From Gracilaria domingensis (lineage: Eukaryota > Rhodophyta > Florideophyceae > Gracilariales > Gracilariaceae), in the NCBI GenBank assembly GCA_022539475.1, contig VCMS01000152.1, positions 83,933-147,932 of the forward strand: a stretch of DNA of 64,000 bases, read 5' to 3'. The translations under genes and the position numbers were made by a program. Each line of letters opens with the position of its first letter. Position 1 is the first letter of the stretch. Below, piece after piece: positions 1 to 10,505 of this stretch. The notes beneath the pieces are model-generated. The model searched no databases. It saw nothing but the letters and a program-made list of their open reading frames with translations, and was not told the DNA's origin.

Positions 1-60
1 TGATCGAAGTCTTGGGACTGCTGAGGCTGAATGTCTTCAAATCGTCTCGCTATCCAGTGA

Positions 61-489
61 TCAGTTTTGTTCTTGCGAGCTACGCCACTCGCGCCATCCA
101 CCGTACTTTGTAATATCCTGCGTGACGATACCCTTTGACTGACATGCGGCACTATCTGCTGCCCATCCTTCGCAAGTGAAACCTTTTACAGCCGTATCGT
201 CGTCGACAAAAACTGTTCCGAATCCGAGGGGTGATGGGACAAATTTGAACAGGGCTCCAAGGTTTTCATCGGGCAGGTCCCATATTTCAAGTGATATTGA
301 GTTGCAATGAGATCCTCCAAGTGGATGATATATCATGCCAGGTTTGGTGGGAGAGCCTTCGCTGGAGAGGGCGTGCATTGTATAACGGGGGGCAGACTTT
401 GCGGCACGAACAAGCTTTGCTTGGAGATCGATTAGTTGATAGTTCAAGCGCCCACCCGACAGGTGAAGGCCACAAACTGCAAAATGCAT
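61..489 (-). CDS. allophanate hydrolase C-terminal-domain protein, 5' end unresolved
   Basis: The 142 residues match the C-terminal domain of allophanate hydrolase (AtzF/DUR1,2 type). That domain has a gamma-glutamylcyclotransferase-like fold and helps convert allophanate to ammonia and CO2. Visible family features are an 'AVCGLHLSGG' opening, 'RAAKSAPRY', 'PLGFGTV', 'VKGFTCEGW' and a 'DITKYGGW' end. The in-frame ATG at 487-489 lies beside a plausible acceptor (TTTTGCAG), so an upstream exon is likely; an open stretch around 529-650 ending in a GTAAGG donor is a candidate, but that donor does not join in frame. The catalytic amidase domain, about 450 residues in the family, cannot fit in the roughly 560 bp before the divergent UROD gene. 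This is therefore an orphan domain gene or a remnant. Family assignment is firm; gene structure is not. Confidence 0.6.
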   Translation of the reverse strand: MHFAVCGLHLSGGRLNYQLIDLQAKLVRAAKSAPRYTMHALSSEGSPTKPGMIYHPLGGSHCNSISLEIWDLPDENLGALFKFVPSPLGFGTVFVDDDTAVKGFTCEGWAADSAACQSKGIVTQDITKYGGWREWRSSQEQN

Positions 490-1046
490 GAGTGAGCTGG
501 TGGAGAAAGATGTCTAAATGTTCCTTACCTCAAGGATGCTACCAGCGCGATACGCTTTGCTCAGCGCATCCACATGTGTTGAAGGCGAATATCCTCTTCG
601 TTCTTGTTCTTCATCAATAAAAGAGTTCCGGGGTTCTTCTTTTGAGGTATGCTTACAGCAGAAGTGAGAGCTGATTTATCGCCGAATGGGATCCTTGGCA
701 AGAAGATATCTCGGCCGCACAGATTTGTTTGGAGACAGTGAGATTTGGAATGCCCCTGTCACATGCCCCTACGTAGCACATCGGGTGTGTGGTGTCCACG
801 GATTCCCAAGAGATCGCCAGCGAGATGACGCTTCGCGGGGTGAACGGTCGTTGTTTTTTTGGGCTTTTCAAAGGGTTGTGTTCCCAGTGCAGTTGAGCTC
901 ACATGGATCTTCATCTAACGGTGCACTAGGAATTCGGACGTGAATCTCGGAAACGTACCTTCGTAGTTGCCATCAACCACGATCTGTACTGCACCAAAGC
1001 TTTCTGAGCATTTCGGCTTCCATTCCGAGTCAGTATCACCGGAAAC
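490..1046. other. intergenic, divergent promoter region
   Basis: This stretch separates the minus-strand allophanate-hydrolase-like gene from the plus-strand UROD gene. Only short unconvincing frames occur; one on the minus strand at 529-650 could be an extra exon of the left gene. No clear TATA box seen. Confidence 0.4.
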
Positions 1047-2213
1047 ATGAGTGCCCAAGCCTTCGTTGCTCCAATATGGCCATGTAGCCTTCCCCGCAAC
1101 AATCTCTCGTCCAGATGCAACCGCAACGAGCCACGAAATGGCACGAAGACGGCTCCCATTGCTTCCGCTGCTGTGACCACAGAAGCGCCACTTCTAGTTC
1201 GCGCAGGACGAGGTGAACCCGTTCCTCGCCCGCCGGTGTGGATGATGCGCCAGGCTGGGCGGTATATGAAGGTATACCAAGAGCTAGCCAAGAAGCATCC
1301 CAGTTTCCGTGAGCGATCTGAGGTACCTGAACTTTCAATCGAGATATCTCTGCAGCCGTGGCGTGCGTTCAAGCCAGATGGTGTCATTTTGTTTTCGGAT
1401 ATTCTGACTCCACTACCAGGAATGGGTGTGCCTTTTGACATTCCAGATCGCGGGCCGGTCATTGACCCTCCGCTACGAACGAAGGAGCAGATCGAAGCAG
1501 TGCACGAGATTGACTGCGAGAAGACTGCTCCGTTTGTTCGGGAAACTCTACAGGCATTGAGAAAAGAAGTAGAAGGGCAAGCAGCTGTGCTTGGGTTTGT
1601 AGGTGCGCCGTACACCCTGGCAACTTACTGTATTGAGGGTGGTTCGTCGAAGAGCTATACGACGATTAAGAAGATGGCGTACACGGAACCAGAACTGCTA
1701 CACACTCTTCTGTCGAAGTTCGCTGATAATATCGCCGACTACTGCATTTACCAGATCGACTCAGGGGCTCAAGTTGTTCAGATGTTTGATTCATGGGCAG
1801 GTCAGCTCGCTCCGATGGATTATGACGTGTTTGCAGGCCCTTACCAAAAGCGAGTCGTCGACAAAGTTAAGAAAGCACATCCTGATGTGCCTTTCATTTT
1901 GTACATCTCACAGGGCGGAACCCTGTTGGAACGCATGGCAGGAACGGGAGTTGATATCGTTTCCATCGATTGGACTGTTGATATGGCTGATGCCAGAAAG
2001 AGATTGGGAAGTGAAGTCATGGTGCAAGGTAATCTCGACCCAGCAGTGTTACTAGGATCTAAAGAGTTAATTAGGGAGAGAACGTTGGATGTCATTCGCA
2101 AGGCCGGGCGGACTGGGCATATATGCAACCTTGGTCACGGAGTTATCCCGGCAACGCCCGAAGAGAATGTGGAGTGCTTCTTCAAGACTGTCCAGGAATT
2201 CTCATGGGACTAG
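1047..2213 (+). CDS. hemE: uroporphyrinogen decarboxylase, plastid-targeted
   Basis: A 388-residue enzyme that removes four carboxyl groups from uroporphyrinogen III to give coproporphyrinogen III in haem and chlorophyll synthesis. The first 50 or so residues are rich in Ser, Ala, Asn and Arg with few acidic residues, like a plastid transit peptide. The core follows with all UROD signatures: '[14 protein letters not shown]', '[14 protein letters not shown]' with the catalytic Asp, '[12 protein letters not shown]', 'QMFDSWAG', and '[11 protein letters not shown]' near the end. The frame is uninterrupted and of normal family length, and the ATG is the first in frame. No intron. ChlD of the same pathway lies 10 kb downstream, but spacing and other genes between argue against any operon-like link. 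Confidence 0.97.
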   Translation: MSAQAFVAPIWPCSLPRNNLSSRCNRNEPRNGTKTAPIASAAVTTEAPLLVRAGRGEPVPRPPVWMMRQAGRYMKVYQELAKKHPSFRERSEVPELSIEISLQPWRAFKPDGVILFSDILTPLPGMGVPFDIPDRGPVIDPPLRTKEQIEAVHEIDCEKTAPFVRETLQALRKEVEGQAAVLGFVGAPYTLATYCIEGGSSKSYTTIKKMAYTEPELLHTLLSKFADNIADYCIYQIDSGAQVVQMFDSWAGQLAPMDYDVFAGPYQKRVVDKVKKAHPDVPFILYISQGGTLLERMAGTGVDIVSIDWTVDMADARKRLGSEVMVQGNLDPAVLLGSKELIRERTLDVIRKAGRTGHICNLGHGVIPATPEENVECFFKTVQEFSWD

Positions 2214-2453
2214 GCGCTTATACCAATTGCTCCCGTGGTGAGAATGCACGCAAAGGTTTTATATTAAACTCTGACTTGATTCTCTTGGCAGAGTTCCTTT
2301 CAATTCCGTTAGCGAACTTTGCTCTGCACTTGTATCACCTTTAAAACCGTCATGACCATCATGAGAGCCATTCATGTACGATGATGTGCACCATTTCATT
2401 ATGCATACTGTTTTAGCTTGTACCACAAATTTCCTACGTTGAAGGTAGATATA

Positions 2454-3776
2454 TCAAGTATTGTTCGAAGAACTTGACGCCGAAATGATGCGACCGTCCC
2501 AGTCCACAAGGATAGGTGGATCGTCAGGCATCACGAATTGTTCTTCATTTCCACGGAATATGGGGAAATCCGTTTTTGGTTTGTTCTTAGAATAATGTAG
2601 TCCTGCTTCTCTCCAATTGGCAGCCAAAGTAGTTCCGTCAGGAAGATTCGCCGTAACTGTGAAGTAACCCTTTTCTTCAACGAATTTAATCCACCATTGA
2701 CTCCACATTGTAGGCGCGAATCCGTTTACTTCTTGCTCCTTGTACCAGGATGTTGTCATGAGACCTTTCACGTATGGTTTTTCATTGCGGGCTCTCTTCT
2801 CTTCAAACCAATTTCTGAACTCCACCCATTGGTCTCGCTGAGGAGCAAAGCCCCATGTTCCCAAGAGCTTGTATTTGAACACTGTATGCTCCTCTGGGAT
2901 CTTCAGAGGTCCACTTGCGACACCTTTGATTTGTTTTGGCCGAAGAGTAGGTCTCTGTAATGTGAATGCACCTACATCCGCATCTTGGGCGTATGCAGCT
3001 CTTGCGACGCGAAGCCATTGATAGAAGGCTGGGGATACCTCAAGATCATCCTCAAGAATCACCGCAAACTCCGTTGTTTCTTCAGTGATATTCCATGTGT
3101 ATATCCACTGCTGGTACAAACCTGCATTGACTGCCCGTTTGTGAATAATCTTTGTACCATACTTCCAATCAATCTCTCGGCTAGCCTGCAACACACCTTC
3201 ATGAATACTGCCTTCTTTCGGTCTATCAATCCAGATGTCTAAGTCAACATGATCTTCCCCGAAATTTGCGAGATCCAGAGATTTCAACAGTCGTCGAAGG
3301 GATTTTTCTCGGTCCATTGTGATGACAATCATTCGAGCAAAAGGTTCCTCTGCTGCGTCGAAAGTTGGAGACTTCGTCACCTCATCCTCAATTTTGGGAG
3401 TGACAAGACTGATGTCCTCCTCCTTCTTATCTGTTGGGGCTGATTTTGGTATAAAGGCTTCGCTTTCGGAAACTAAAACGGCTGGGTAGTCATGCACACT
3501 AAGGGCCTTGATTGGTGGAGCCAAGGACTGCGAATCGGCTTTGGTTTGATTTTGATGTAGAGGAGCGATACCCATCAGTGTGTGGAGAGCCATCATAGTC
3601 AGGGATGCTGATAAGAAAAAGATTATTACTCGCGAAATCAAAAGAGACCTAGAAGTTGGCAAAGTAGCTCCCCTCTCCTTCGTAGTCTTGACAGTGAGAA
3701 CGTTGATCACAGAATCCGATAGACGCGCCATTCGCAGTCGAAGCGATGAAGGTGGATGCCCTTTCTGAGTCGACAT
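2454..3776 (-). CDS. type II membrane GT-A glycosyltransferase (GnT-I/GT13-like)
   Basis: A 440-residue protein with a short basic cytoplasmic tail, one membrane segment at about residues 45-68 ('RVIIFFLSASLTMMALHTLM'), a low-complexity stem to about 145, and a GT-A fold catalytic region. Key signs are 'MIVITMDREKSLRRLLKSL' at the nucleotide-sugar-binding start, 'AVNAGLYQQW', and the metal-binding acidic motif in 'ILEDDLEVSPAFYQWL', which resembles the EDD motif of N-acetylglucosaminyltransferase I. Topology suggests a Golgi enzyme. The sugar donor and acceptor cannot be read from sequence. It is convergent with UROD, 240 bp away. Start ATG at 3774-3776. Confidence 0.75.
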   Translation of the reverse strand: MSTQKGHPPSSLRLRMARLSDSVINVLTVKTTKERGATLPTSRSLLISRVIIFFLSASLTMMALHTLMGIAPLHQNQTKADSQSLAPPIKALSVHDYPAVLVSESEAFIPKSAPTDKKEEDISLVTPKIEDEVTKSPTFDAAEEPFARMIVITMDREKSLRRLLKSLDLANFGEDHVDLDIWIDRPKEGSIHEGVLQASREIDWKYGTKIIHKRAVNAGLYQQWIYTWNITEETTEFAVILEDDLEVSPAFYQWLRVARAAYAQDADVGAFTLQRPTLRPKQIKGVASGPLKIPEEHTVFKYKLLGTWGFAPQRDQWVEFRNWFEEKRARNEKPYVKGLMTTSWYKEQEVNGFAPTMWSQWWIKFVEEKGYFTVTANLPDGTTLAANWREAGLHYSKNKPKTDFPIFRGNEEQFVMPDDPPILVDWDGRIISASSSSNNT

Positions 3777-4539
3777 GTTAGTGAGCGTGTGCTAGAAAGA
3801 CTTGCCAAACTTCTGCAAAGAAGGCCTTTGTTATTCAATATCACTATCGTGGATTCTGGTAAGCCCCAGTTGTTCGTATACACGAATCGATATATTCTCC
3901 CTCAAAAACCCCACAAAACCTTCAGAAACGGTTCCGGTAATTAGTATTCTTGTGCTTTGTCAGAGCCTGCTTCTTGAGAACGAGCTCTACGAAGGTTTGT
4001 CTTCAGGAAGAGCTTCGAATACTCGATTGGGACTGCGCTGTCACCGGCAGCCACATCCATCAGGCTTTCCCTATTGGACGTGGAGCAACACTGCTGGGCG
4101 CTCTACGCAGTGGGTTTCCGTATTTTAATTTAAAAAGCTGTCATAAGGATGTGTGTGCACTCGACTGTGCATTATGCGAACCATGTATGCAAACTAGAGA
4201 GGACTTCATAATCAGGTATTAATCATTCCCCAGTGCGAGGTCTTCTCTCTCTCTATTACATTACGGGCGCAGTAGTCATTCAGAATGACTCGTTCCTACT
4301 TGCTGCAGTGTTGACCAGTTCTCGACATGGAAGCTTGTTCCTAGTATAAGGATAGCCCATATGAAATGATTCAATGTGCAATACTGTAGTTTTCCTTGCT
4401 ACAAAAATGATGGCGACGTTATTGCTCCTCTCCAGGACAACAAAGCTTTCCACCCCTCAATTATGGAGCCTCAGTCTGCGAATCCGGCTGTGAAACACAA
4501 GTCTATCTTTCAACAGGCTGGATCAATACGGCATATACT
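3777..4539. other. intergenic, no gene seen
   Basis: About 760 bp between the glycosyltransferase start and the syntaxin stop. Small plus-strand frames here have no recognisable motif and no codon character of a gene. No structured RNA recognised. Confidence 0.4.
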
Positions 4540-5433
4540 TTAGAAGAAAAACAAAGACCGTCGTCGACTCATCCATTCCATAAACAATAAAGCAAACGTA
4601 AGTAGCAATGCAAGCATGGCCAATCCGTATTTCAAATTTGGTCGTTGTTGCTTCATTTTCCTAAGCTCCCGATTGCCGCGCTCGACGTGAAGAGTTGCTT
4701 CCACAGCGAGGTTATATATGGTTTCGATTTCTCTGGCTTGTTCCAACACTTTCGTAGCGAAAACGTGATTGAGGTTGGCAATCTCGAAAACAGTGCGTTC
4801 TGCTTCTTTAACTCTCTCCCTGGTTTCTACCAGTTCACTCACCAGTGTGGCGTTTTCTTGCGCAAATTGCTGCTCCAACGGGGCTATTTGGTCAATGTCG
4901 TCTACTTCTTCTTCTCCTCTTCTTCTCTCGCGGGCCATTTCTTGTGCTATGAGCGGGTCGTACTGTACTCTTGCACGTTCTTTAGCTGCAATCGCCTCCC
5001 TAATTCGCGCGCCTCGAAGTGTCTCCGAAAGTCTGCATACAGATTGCAAATTCTCATTGAGAATAACAACGACGCCCAGCTTGTGTGCCGGAAATGATGC
5101 ACCTGGGCTTTTTCGCAGTTCCGTAACAGCCGTTTCTTTGAGCTTTTCGATTTGATTCATGGCGGTGCGCAGGAATTGTGCAACTGCTGAATCAACCTGA
5201 TCTCGTTCACCATCTTTCATACCCCGCGTAGAGAAATCCAAATACCTCACTTTACACTTTTCAATGAATGCTTTCATGTCGAGAATTTGGGACGTGAGTC
5301 GAATCGCAAGCTTCGTAAACGCGTGTGGTTCAACTTCATTGCTCTGCTTTATAGGAACAGTGCCATCCTTCAGTCGGTGATGGGCAGCAAGAGCAGAGAG
5401 CAACTCGCTGGTTCGATCGACGGGAATGATCAT
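4540..5433 (-). CDS. ER Qa-SNARE, syntaxin-18/Ufe1/SYP81-like
   Basis: A 297-residue tail-anchored t-SNARE for Golgi-to-ER fusion. The start 'MIIPVDRTSELLSAL' corresponds to the conserved 'DRT' beginning of SYP81 and syntaxin-18; the frame extends upstream only with a GTG, so ATG 5431-5433 is chosen. A helical N-terminal domain (to about 150) is followed by a charged linker, a SNARE heptad region at about 190-260 ('QIAPLEQQFAQENATLVSEL', 'IETIYNLAVEATLHVERGN') and a single C-terminal membrane anchor at about 270-287 ('YGLAMLALLLTFALLFMEW') with a short Arg-rich lumenal end. Family length is about 300-335, so this looks complete. Confidence 0.85.
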   Translation of the reverse strand: MIIPVDRTSELLSALAAHHRLKDGTVPIKQSNEVEPHAFTKLAIRLTSQILDMKAFIEKCKVRYLDFSTRGMKDGERDQVDSAVAQFLRTAMNQIEKLKETAVTELRKSPGASFPAHKLGVVVILNENLQSVCRLSETLRGARIREAIAAKERARVQYDPLIAQEMARERRRGEEEVDDIDQIAPLEQQFAQENATLVSELVETRERVKEAERTVFEIANLNHVFATKVLEQAREIETIYNLAVEATLHVERGNRELRKMKQQRPNLKYGLAMLALLLTFALLFMEWMSRRRSLFFF

Positions 5434-6036
5434 AGCCTGATTGGTAGTCTGCGGTTCGACAGACTGGTTTGACCGCCGGAACACGTTTCGCAGAACTCAG
5501 GAGGGGGAGCGGGACAGAGAGAGGTAAAGAAGCATCAAACTGCGAATTCAATGCATCCAAAGACCCACATTATCAGCAACTAGCACATAGCAAGTTCATA
5601 TGAAAACGGTAGCACAAGCGTTATTGTTGCATAGCACGGATATCCTCACGGCGAGAGTTCAAGGTGCTGTGCGAATTATTCACTACGACAACAATGGAAT
5701 GACCCAACATGGGAATGATCGTATAGAGCATTGAATTTTGGCACCTATTTGGAAACCGCAGGTTGAAATTAATGCACTGCACGTCATATGTCTACGAAGG
5801 GCACACTTTTCACAGTTTTCTCTACTGCGCGTTCTCTACCGACAAATCTTCATGACCTGCGAGATACTTCAAAGTTCGAGCAACTCCTGGAGGAGCTAGC
5901 CAACTAGGAGGATGCGGCTCATCCTGCAGCTACGAAGGTAGTAGTCTAAGAGGGAGTGGAGAACATGATTTGCGAAATTTCTTTCCATGCAGCTTTTTCT
6001 GAAGGAACAATTCCATGTGCAGCATGACGGTCTCGT
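5434..6036. other. intergenic
   Basis: Divergent region between the syntaxin-18-like gene and the small heat-shock protein gene. No coding frame of note. Near 5997-6013 there are scattered GAA and TTC triplets, but not in a regular 5-bp phase. Confidence 0.4.
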
Positions 6037-6039
6037 CTA

Positions 6040-6062
6040 GAAACTTCTGGTGTCTTCTAGAA
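6040..6062. promoter_or_regulatory. heat-shock element
   Basis: Inverted GAA/TTC units sit at exact 5-bp steps: GAA at 6040, TTC at 6045, a degenerate GTG at 6050, TTC at 6055 and GAA at 6060. Four of five units are perfect, the classic pattern bound by trimeric HSF. It lies about 50 bp upstream of the TATA box and 180 bp upstream of the small HSP start codon. Confidence 0.85.
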
Positions 6063-6111
6063 AGTCCTCTCTTCGTCATCATGGAATGTTCTACTTCTGC
6101 CGCCAAATCTC

Positions 6112-6118
6112 TATATAA
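6112..6118 (+). promoter_or_regulatory. TATA box of small HSP gene
   Basis: The sequence CTATATAAGC, between the heat-shock element and an A/C-rich leader, 124 bp before the ATG at 6242. Position and match make it a good TATA element. Confidence 0.75.
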
Positions 6119-6241
6119 GCGCACTCACAACTCTTCGTAACAACAATTCCCTCCCTTTCACACAACCGTTCCACTACTCAAGACAACCAACTATCATCTG
6201 TACGACCTTAATTCTCTTCACTTCAACCACACTTTAAACAA

Positions 6242-6742
6242 ATGGCTCTCTCATTCGCAAGAAGTGTCGATCCTTTCTTTCCCTTCACTTCTTCCCGCAG
6301 GGAACTCCGAAGGCTTTTTGAATTTGCAGAAGAGATGGAAAGCACGTTTGATGCTTCGGATGCTGTTGAACACCTGACTCCGAACTATCGTTACCACCGA
6401 GCAACTGATGGTCTCCGCCTTGAAATTGAACTTCCTGGCGTAGCCAAGGAACACATCGAGATAGAGATAAATGGTTCGACGCTTTCTATAACGGGACAAC
6501 GTTTCAAAGCGGAGACGGCTATTTCTGAAGACCAAAACGGCGGAGATGAACAGAAGGAGGGCAAAGATATAACTATGGCGGACAAAAGCATAGTTAAGCA
6601 CGTCTATAAACTGCGCGTCAAGGTTGGGGACAATGTTGACAAGGACAATGTGAAAGCTGAGCATAGGAATGGCGTGTTGAACATGTACGTTCCATTCAAG
6701 GGGGATGGAGGTGTTCGTAAGATTGCGATTACTGAAAGCTAG
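6242..6742 (+). CDS. small heat-shock protein, Hsp20/alpha-crystallin
   Basis: A 166-residue ATP-independent holdase chaperone. The alpha-crystallin domain spans about residues 45-155: it opens with 'YRYHRATDGLRLEIELPGV', continues with 'EINGSTLSITGQRF', and ends with the 'RNGVLNMYVP' signature, where family members have a G-V-L. A charged insert (about 98-115, 'DQNGGDEQKEGKD') lies in the loop before the last strands. The C-terminus 'KIAIT' supplies an I-x-I-like motif for oligomer assembly. No transit peptide is evident, so a cytosolic or nuclear location is likely. The upstream phased heat-shock element and TATA box predict strong heat induction. Confidence 0.95.
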   Translation: MALSFARSVDPFFPFTSSRRELRRLFEFAEEMESTFDASDAVEHLTPNYRYHRATDGLRLEIELPGVAKEHIEIEINGSTLSITGQRFKAETAISEDQNGGDEQKEGKDITMADKSIVKHVYKLRVKVGDNVDKDNVKAEHRNGVLNMYVPFKGDGGVRKIAITES

Positions 6743-7639
6743 GTTGATCGATTTTGGATATTCTGAAACCGAACGTAGTCGAAAGTGACGTGTAAACCTC
6801 TGTTGTTTATTTCTTTTTGTAAACAGTGCTAAGAACGAAAAATACTCTGCCCTCAACTCTTCGATGTGCACATCTTGCCTCTCGAGGGCCGACATGAGCT
6901 CAAAAGCAGTCCAAAACCTAGTGACGAAGATACTATGACTAGGAATAAAGTAGGCACAAAGCTCCCAACACTGATGCATGCAGAAGTAGAAGAATTCTGC
7001 TCATAGGATTATGACTCTCACTAGCGTTCGAGAGTTCGACTCGATTACTTTCCACTTACCAACTGTCCTAGGTAACTACAAGCTCTTCTATAGTCTTCGC
7101 GTTTTGACCTTAGCCTCGTTAGCAAACGCCGATAACAGGATCCTGCGTGGCGATGCAGACCACTATAGCGCATGAAAACCGTCGTAGAAACCAATCCTGG
7201 ATTATTATTACATCCATGATAGCTCCACCTTCAGTAGAAGGCTCACTGAGAATTAAGAAATATAGACTCCGAAAGTTGTTGCTTTAAGGGCAGACAAAAC
7301 TGTATACAAAATGAAATTGCCAAGAAACCACATATCTATTTGTATATAAGTCAAGAAGTTCTTCCTTCGAGATGTTGAACCAAAACGATAGAATGTGCAA
7401 ACGAGCCAACGTGAACGATAATGGTCGTGCACAATGTACGAAAACTGGCAAAGCGATTGGATTAGGTCTTGTCTCTAACCGAGAATTGACATTGAAAATG
7501 GGGCAACATAGATTACGGCATTCACCTGTACGACATCGCAAAATGAACTTGCGGTACGAAGGGTTTTAGAGCACATTGTGCTACAATGAGAGCCTGTTTT
7601 CAAGAACGATCTCGATATCGTTTTCAGTTTCGGAAGGAT
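6743..7639. other. intergenic, no gene seen
   Basis: Nearly 900 bp between the small HSP stop and the 3' end of the NDUFAF6-like gene. Small frames (for example at 7372-7569) lack recognisable motifs. Confidence 0.4.
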
Positions 7640-8586
7640 TTATCTTCTCAAACGAGCAAGAAGCAATCTCATTTGTAACGAAAGCGGGTATGTTGTTCTC
7701 AAACCCTGCTCCAACCGCTTATCAAAAGGATTATCACCAGCTTTCTGTAATCGCCGTAAATATATATCGGCCATGAGTAACGGCCAAAACGCTTGCTTAA
7801 CTGGATAAGGCATCGAACTGCTCCTGACTTGTGCGACTTTCAAACAACGCCGTGCCCTTCTTGCCACAGTTCTGAATACATGTAGAGCATCACCCTCTCC
7901 TGAGATAAGCTCCGAGTGTGGGACTCCAAATTGTGCCACAAGATTTCTTGGCATGTAAGAGAGTCTGGACGCAGCATGTGCTGGTGCCCCACGCAAAATA
8001 ATAGATAGTCCCACTGCCGCCCCTGCCACCTTTGCTATGTTCCCGACATGGGGGGCTCCACCAAGAAGAAGGGCATGAAGATGAATTAGGGGTCCTTGCG
8101 TGCGTTCACCAAAGCTTTGGAGTTCAGGTATCGAGCTGAAATTCGGATACGACAAATCGGCCTCTCTCGCTTCGATTAAAGTGTGAAGGAGATCAAAGTT
8201 GACATGGGGAAATGAAGATATCGCTTCCGCAAGAACATCTAAAACCGGTGAGGCGGGGTTTGGGTTGGGATTCGAGAGAATATCTGCAAACTGAGAACGG
8301 AAAAACTGCAACCGGAGAAGGCCAAGATCTTCGTTTGACACACTGGAACGAACTATGATATTCTGTTGTTAGTCGAAGTTCCGCATTGGATCTGTCGATT
8401 ATGATACTACTTACTGTTGGCTAGTTCGATATTGAAAGCTCGGATCGCAGCATGAGCTCTTGAAACAGATCGAATTTGGAGTAGATTAGCCAAGTAGTTT
8501 TCGTTGTCATTGTTGCGAAGGAGAGCAAGGGTGTAGGCGAGATTCTCTTGAGTCGCAACGTAAGGTACAGCCTTCGCGTCAAACAT
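7640..8586 (-). CDS. NDUFAF6-like complex I assembly factor (squalene/phytoene synthase fold)
   Basis: Two exons, 8415-8586 and 7640-8352, give 294 residues. The 62-bp intron (8353-8414) has a GTAAGT donor, a GACTAAC branch site and an ATAG acceptor, and joining restores 'RAFNIELANIRSSVSNEDLG', which aligns with NDUFAF6 ('RAFNVELAQV...'). Other signs are 'NYLANLLQ', 'LLRLQFFRSQF', 'GLSIILRGAP' and 'RNLVAQFGV'. NDUFAF6 proteins assist mitochondrial complex I assembly and lack the Asp-rich catalytic motifs of true phytoene synthases, as here. ATG 8584-8586 starts close to the conserved region and offers little presequence, so a further upstream exon encoding a mitochondrial presequence is possible. 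Confidence 0.85.
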
Positions 8587-9425
8587 TGTGCCAACTTGCG
8601 AGTACGGGTATAAATGAAACAAATCTCACAATATTTCTGCTCTACGCTTGGCACCAAGTTGGTACGAGTGGGAGATACGAACGACACAAAAGTCAGAGCT
8701 TGCCATATACAAAATCCTTGCTTGGTTTTATGATGTTTTTGGGCCATGCAGAGGGCTACAACATCCTCACAGATCGCCTCTCCAAGATTCTTGCATACTA
8801 TGGACAGCATTGTCTACCGTACACATGGTGATCATAAGCTTTTGGACGAGGATCAGGGTTCAAAGAGAGAACAATCTCATGCAAAAAGGTGTGCGGGGTT
8901 CTATATGGATTTTCGAGATTAGACAAAAAGAGTTATTTGCAACATACAATATAGACCATGATGGTCTTCTTTTTCATCTTCTCGATATTCTGCACACATT
9001 ACGAGTCTCTTTGATCTAACAGGGGTACAGAGGTTGTTGTGGCTGACCGTTCAGCTATCTTTGCAAGTTTGCAAATGGTCCAAAACAACATGTTTGCAAG
9101 CATAGTGGTATAGTTTTACCAGTGCAATGTACGATACTGGACAGCGATAACGCTAATTCGATGCCTCTTGTGAGCAGCCTTTCTTCGTACACCTAGCTGT
9201 TAAGTGGCGCTCAGTGAGCGCAGTATCATCAGTCCTTGTCAAGATCAAGATCTTCATGATCACCGCTACTCACATGTAACAAATCAGAGTTGTTCGAAGT
9301 ACGTGATCATATGCGAACTTCTTCGACGCCAATGGAATTTGGCCATGCAATTAAGTTCGCTTCCGGTTTAGGATATGTTTAGTGCGAACACAAGGTTAAA
9401 AAGTAGAATAAGTGCAGCTGCATAT
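8587..9425. other. intergenic, no gene seen
   Basis: About 840 bp between the NDUFAF6-like gene and the TerC gene stop. May include an unrecognised 5' exon of the NDUFAF6-like gene; otherwise nothing supported. Confidence 0.4.
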
Positions 9426-10505
9426 TTACACGCTATTTGATGGTGAAAGAGGGGCATCTTTGCGCTCAGGTAGGAGCAGTGACAAAACGATGCCCACGGC
9501 CAATGTGACAGTTACGACGGACAATGAAACGGCCACCCCAAAATCAAAGCCAAAACAGCCCGCAATCATCTTAGCGCCGATGAATGCAAGCACGATGGAC
9601 AAGGATTGTTTGAGAAAGCGCAGGGTGCCGATAGTATTGGACAGGACAAAAAACAAGGAACGCAAGCCCATGATGGCAAGAATGTTACTGGTATAAACGA
9701 CAAAGGTGTCGCCTGATATACCCAACACAGCCGGCACGGAATCCAACGCAAAAACAACGTCGGACAGTTCTATGGCTACCAGAACGACCATGAGCGGTGT
9801 GACCATTGTGCGAGTGCCGTCGTGCACTAAGAATTTATCGCCTGCGTAATATTCAGTCACGGGAAGCACGTTGCGGCTGAAAGCAATGATTCGATTGTCC
9901 TCCAAATCTGCGTCGTCGTCGTCCTCCAAGAGCAATTTGACTGCTGAATATATCAGCAGTATGGCGAAGGCAATGGCAAGCCATTGAAATTTGTCAATGA
10001 GTGCCTTGCCCGCCACGATCATAATTCCGCGCAGAACCATTGCCCCCACGATTCCATATCGCAACACAGTTTGCTGTGTATCCCTCGGCACCTTGAAATA
10101 ACGAAAAATGAGAAGAAACACGAACAAGTTATCCACGGACAAGGAATACTCGACAATGTACGCGGTGGTGAACTCCAACGCTCGCTGCCATCCTCGAGCG
10201 AACGCGACAGTGACAGCAACAACGGCAGCAAGAAACACCCAAAACAGCGTTTGCAGCACGTGCGGCGTCGGTAACGGTAACAGGGACACTGCAGACACAG
10301 ACTTATTCTTGCTCTTTGCGTGAGAAGGATCCGAACGCGATGCGGCTGCTGCGGCGCGAGACACGGTCTGCGCGCCGTTTTCTAGCGGAGGAAGACGTGA
10401 TAGCATGCGGCCATGTGAGTTTGAGCGAGGGAGGGCGGAATGATAGGCAGTCGGGGGGCGGTCGATGGCCTCGACAGAGTCCGCCACTCGCGCTCGCGAC
10501 GCCAT
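9426..10505 (-). CDS. TerC family integral membrane protein, probably thylakoid
   Basis: A 359-residue protein. Residues 1-80 are Ala/Ser/Arg-rich with few acidic residues, consistent with a plastid transit peptide. From about 85 there are eight or nine hydrophobic segments. The TerC signatures 'VEYSLSVDNLFVF' (about 118-130) and 'IELSDVVFALDSVPA' carry the conserved intramembrane Asp residues thought to handle metal ions. An acidic loop ('LLEDDDDADLEDN') sits between the halves. In plants the homologue (AtTerC/PDE149) is needed for thylakoid biogenesis and the family is linked to manganese transport; the same role is inferred here. ATG 10503-10505. Confidence 0.93.
   Translation of the reverse strand: MASRARVADSVEAIDRPPTAYHSALPRSNSHGRMLSRLPPLENGAQTVSRAAAAASRSDPSHAKSKNKSVSAVSLLPLPTPHVLQTLFWVFLAAVVAVTVAFARGWQRALEFTTAYIVEYSLSVDNLFVFLLIFRYFKVPRDTQQTVLRYGIVGAMVLRGIMIVAGKALIDKFQWLAIAFAILLIYSAVKLLLEDDDDADLEDNRIIAFSRNVLPVTEYYAGDKFLVHDGTRTMVTPLMVVLVAIELSDVVFALDSVPAVLGISGDTFVVYTSNILAIMGLRSLFFVLSNTIGTLRFLKQSLSIVLAFIGAKMIAGCFGFDFGVAVSLSVVTVTLAVGIVLSLLLPERKDAPLSPSNSV

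Noticed and set aside
5336..5560. Upstream minus-strand frame beside the syntaxin start
   Set aside because: Different frame, no motif, and the conserved DRT start of the SNARE lies at 5433.
6990..7060. tRNA-like GTTCGA sequence near 7040
   Set aside because: The T-loop motif is present but stem pairing and an anticodon arm do not fit a cloverleaf.
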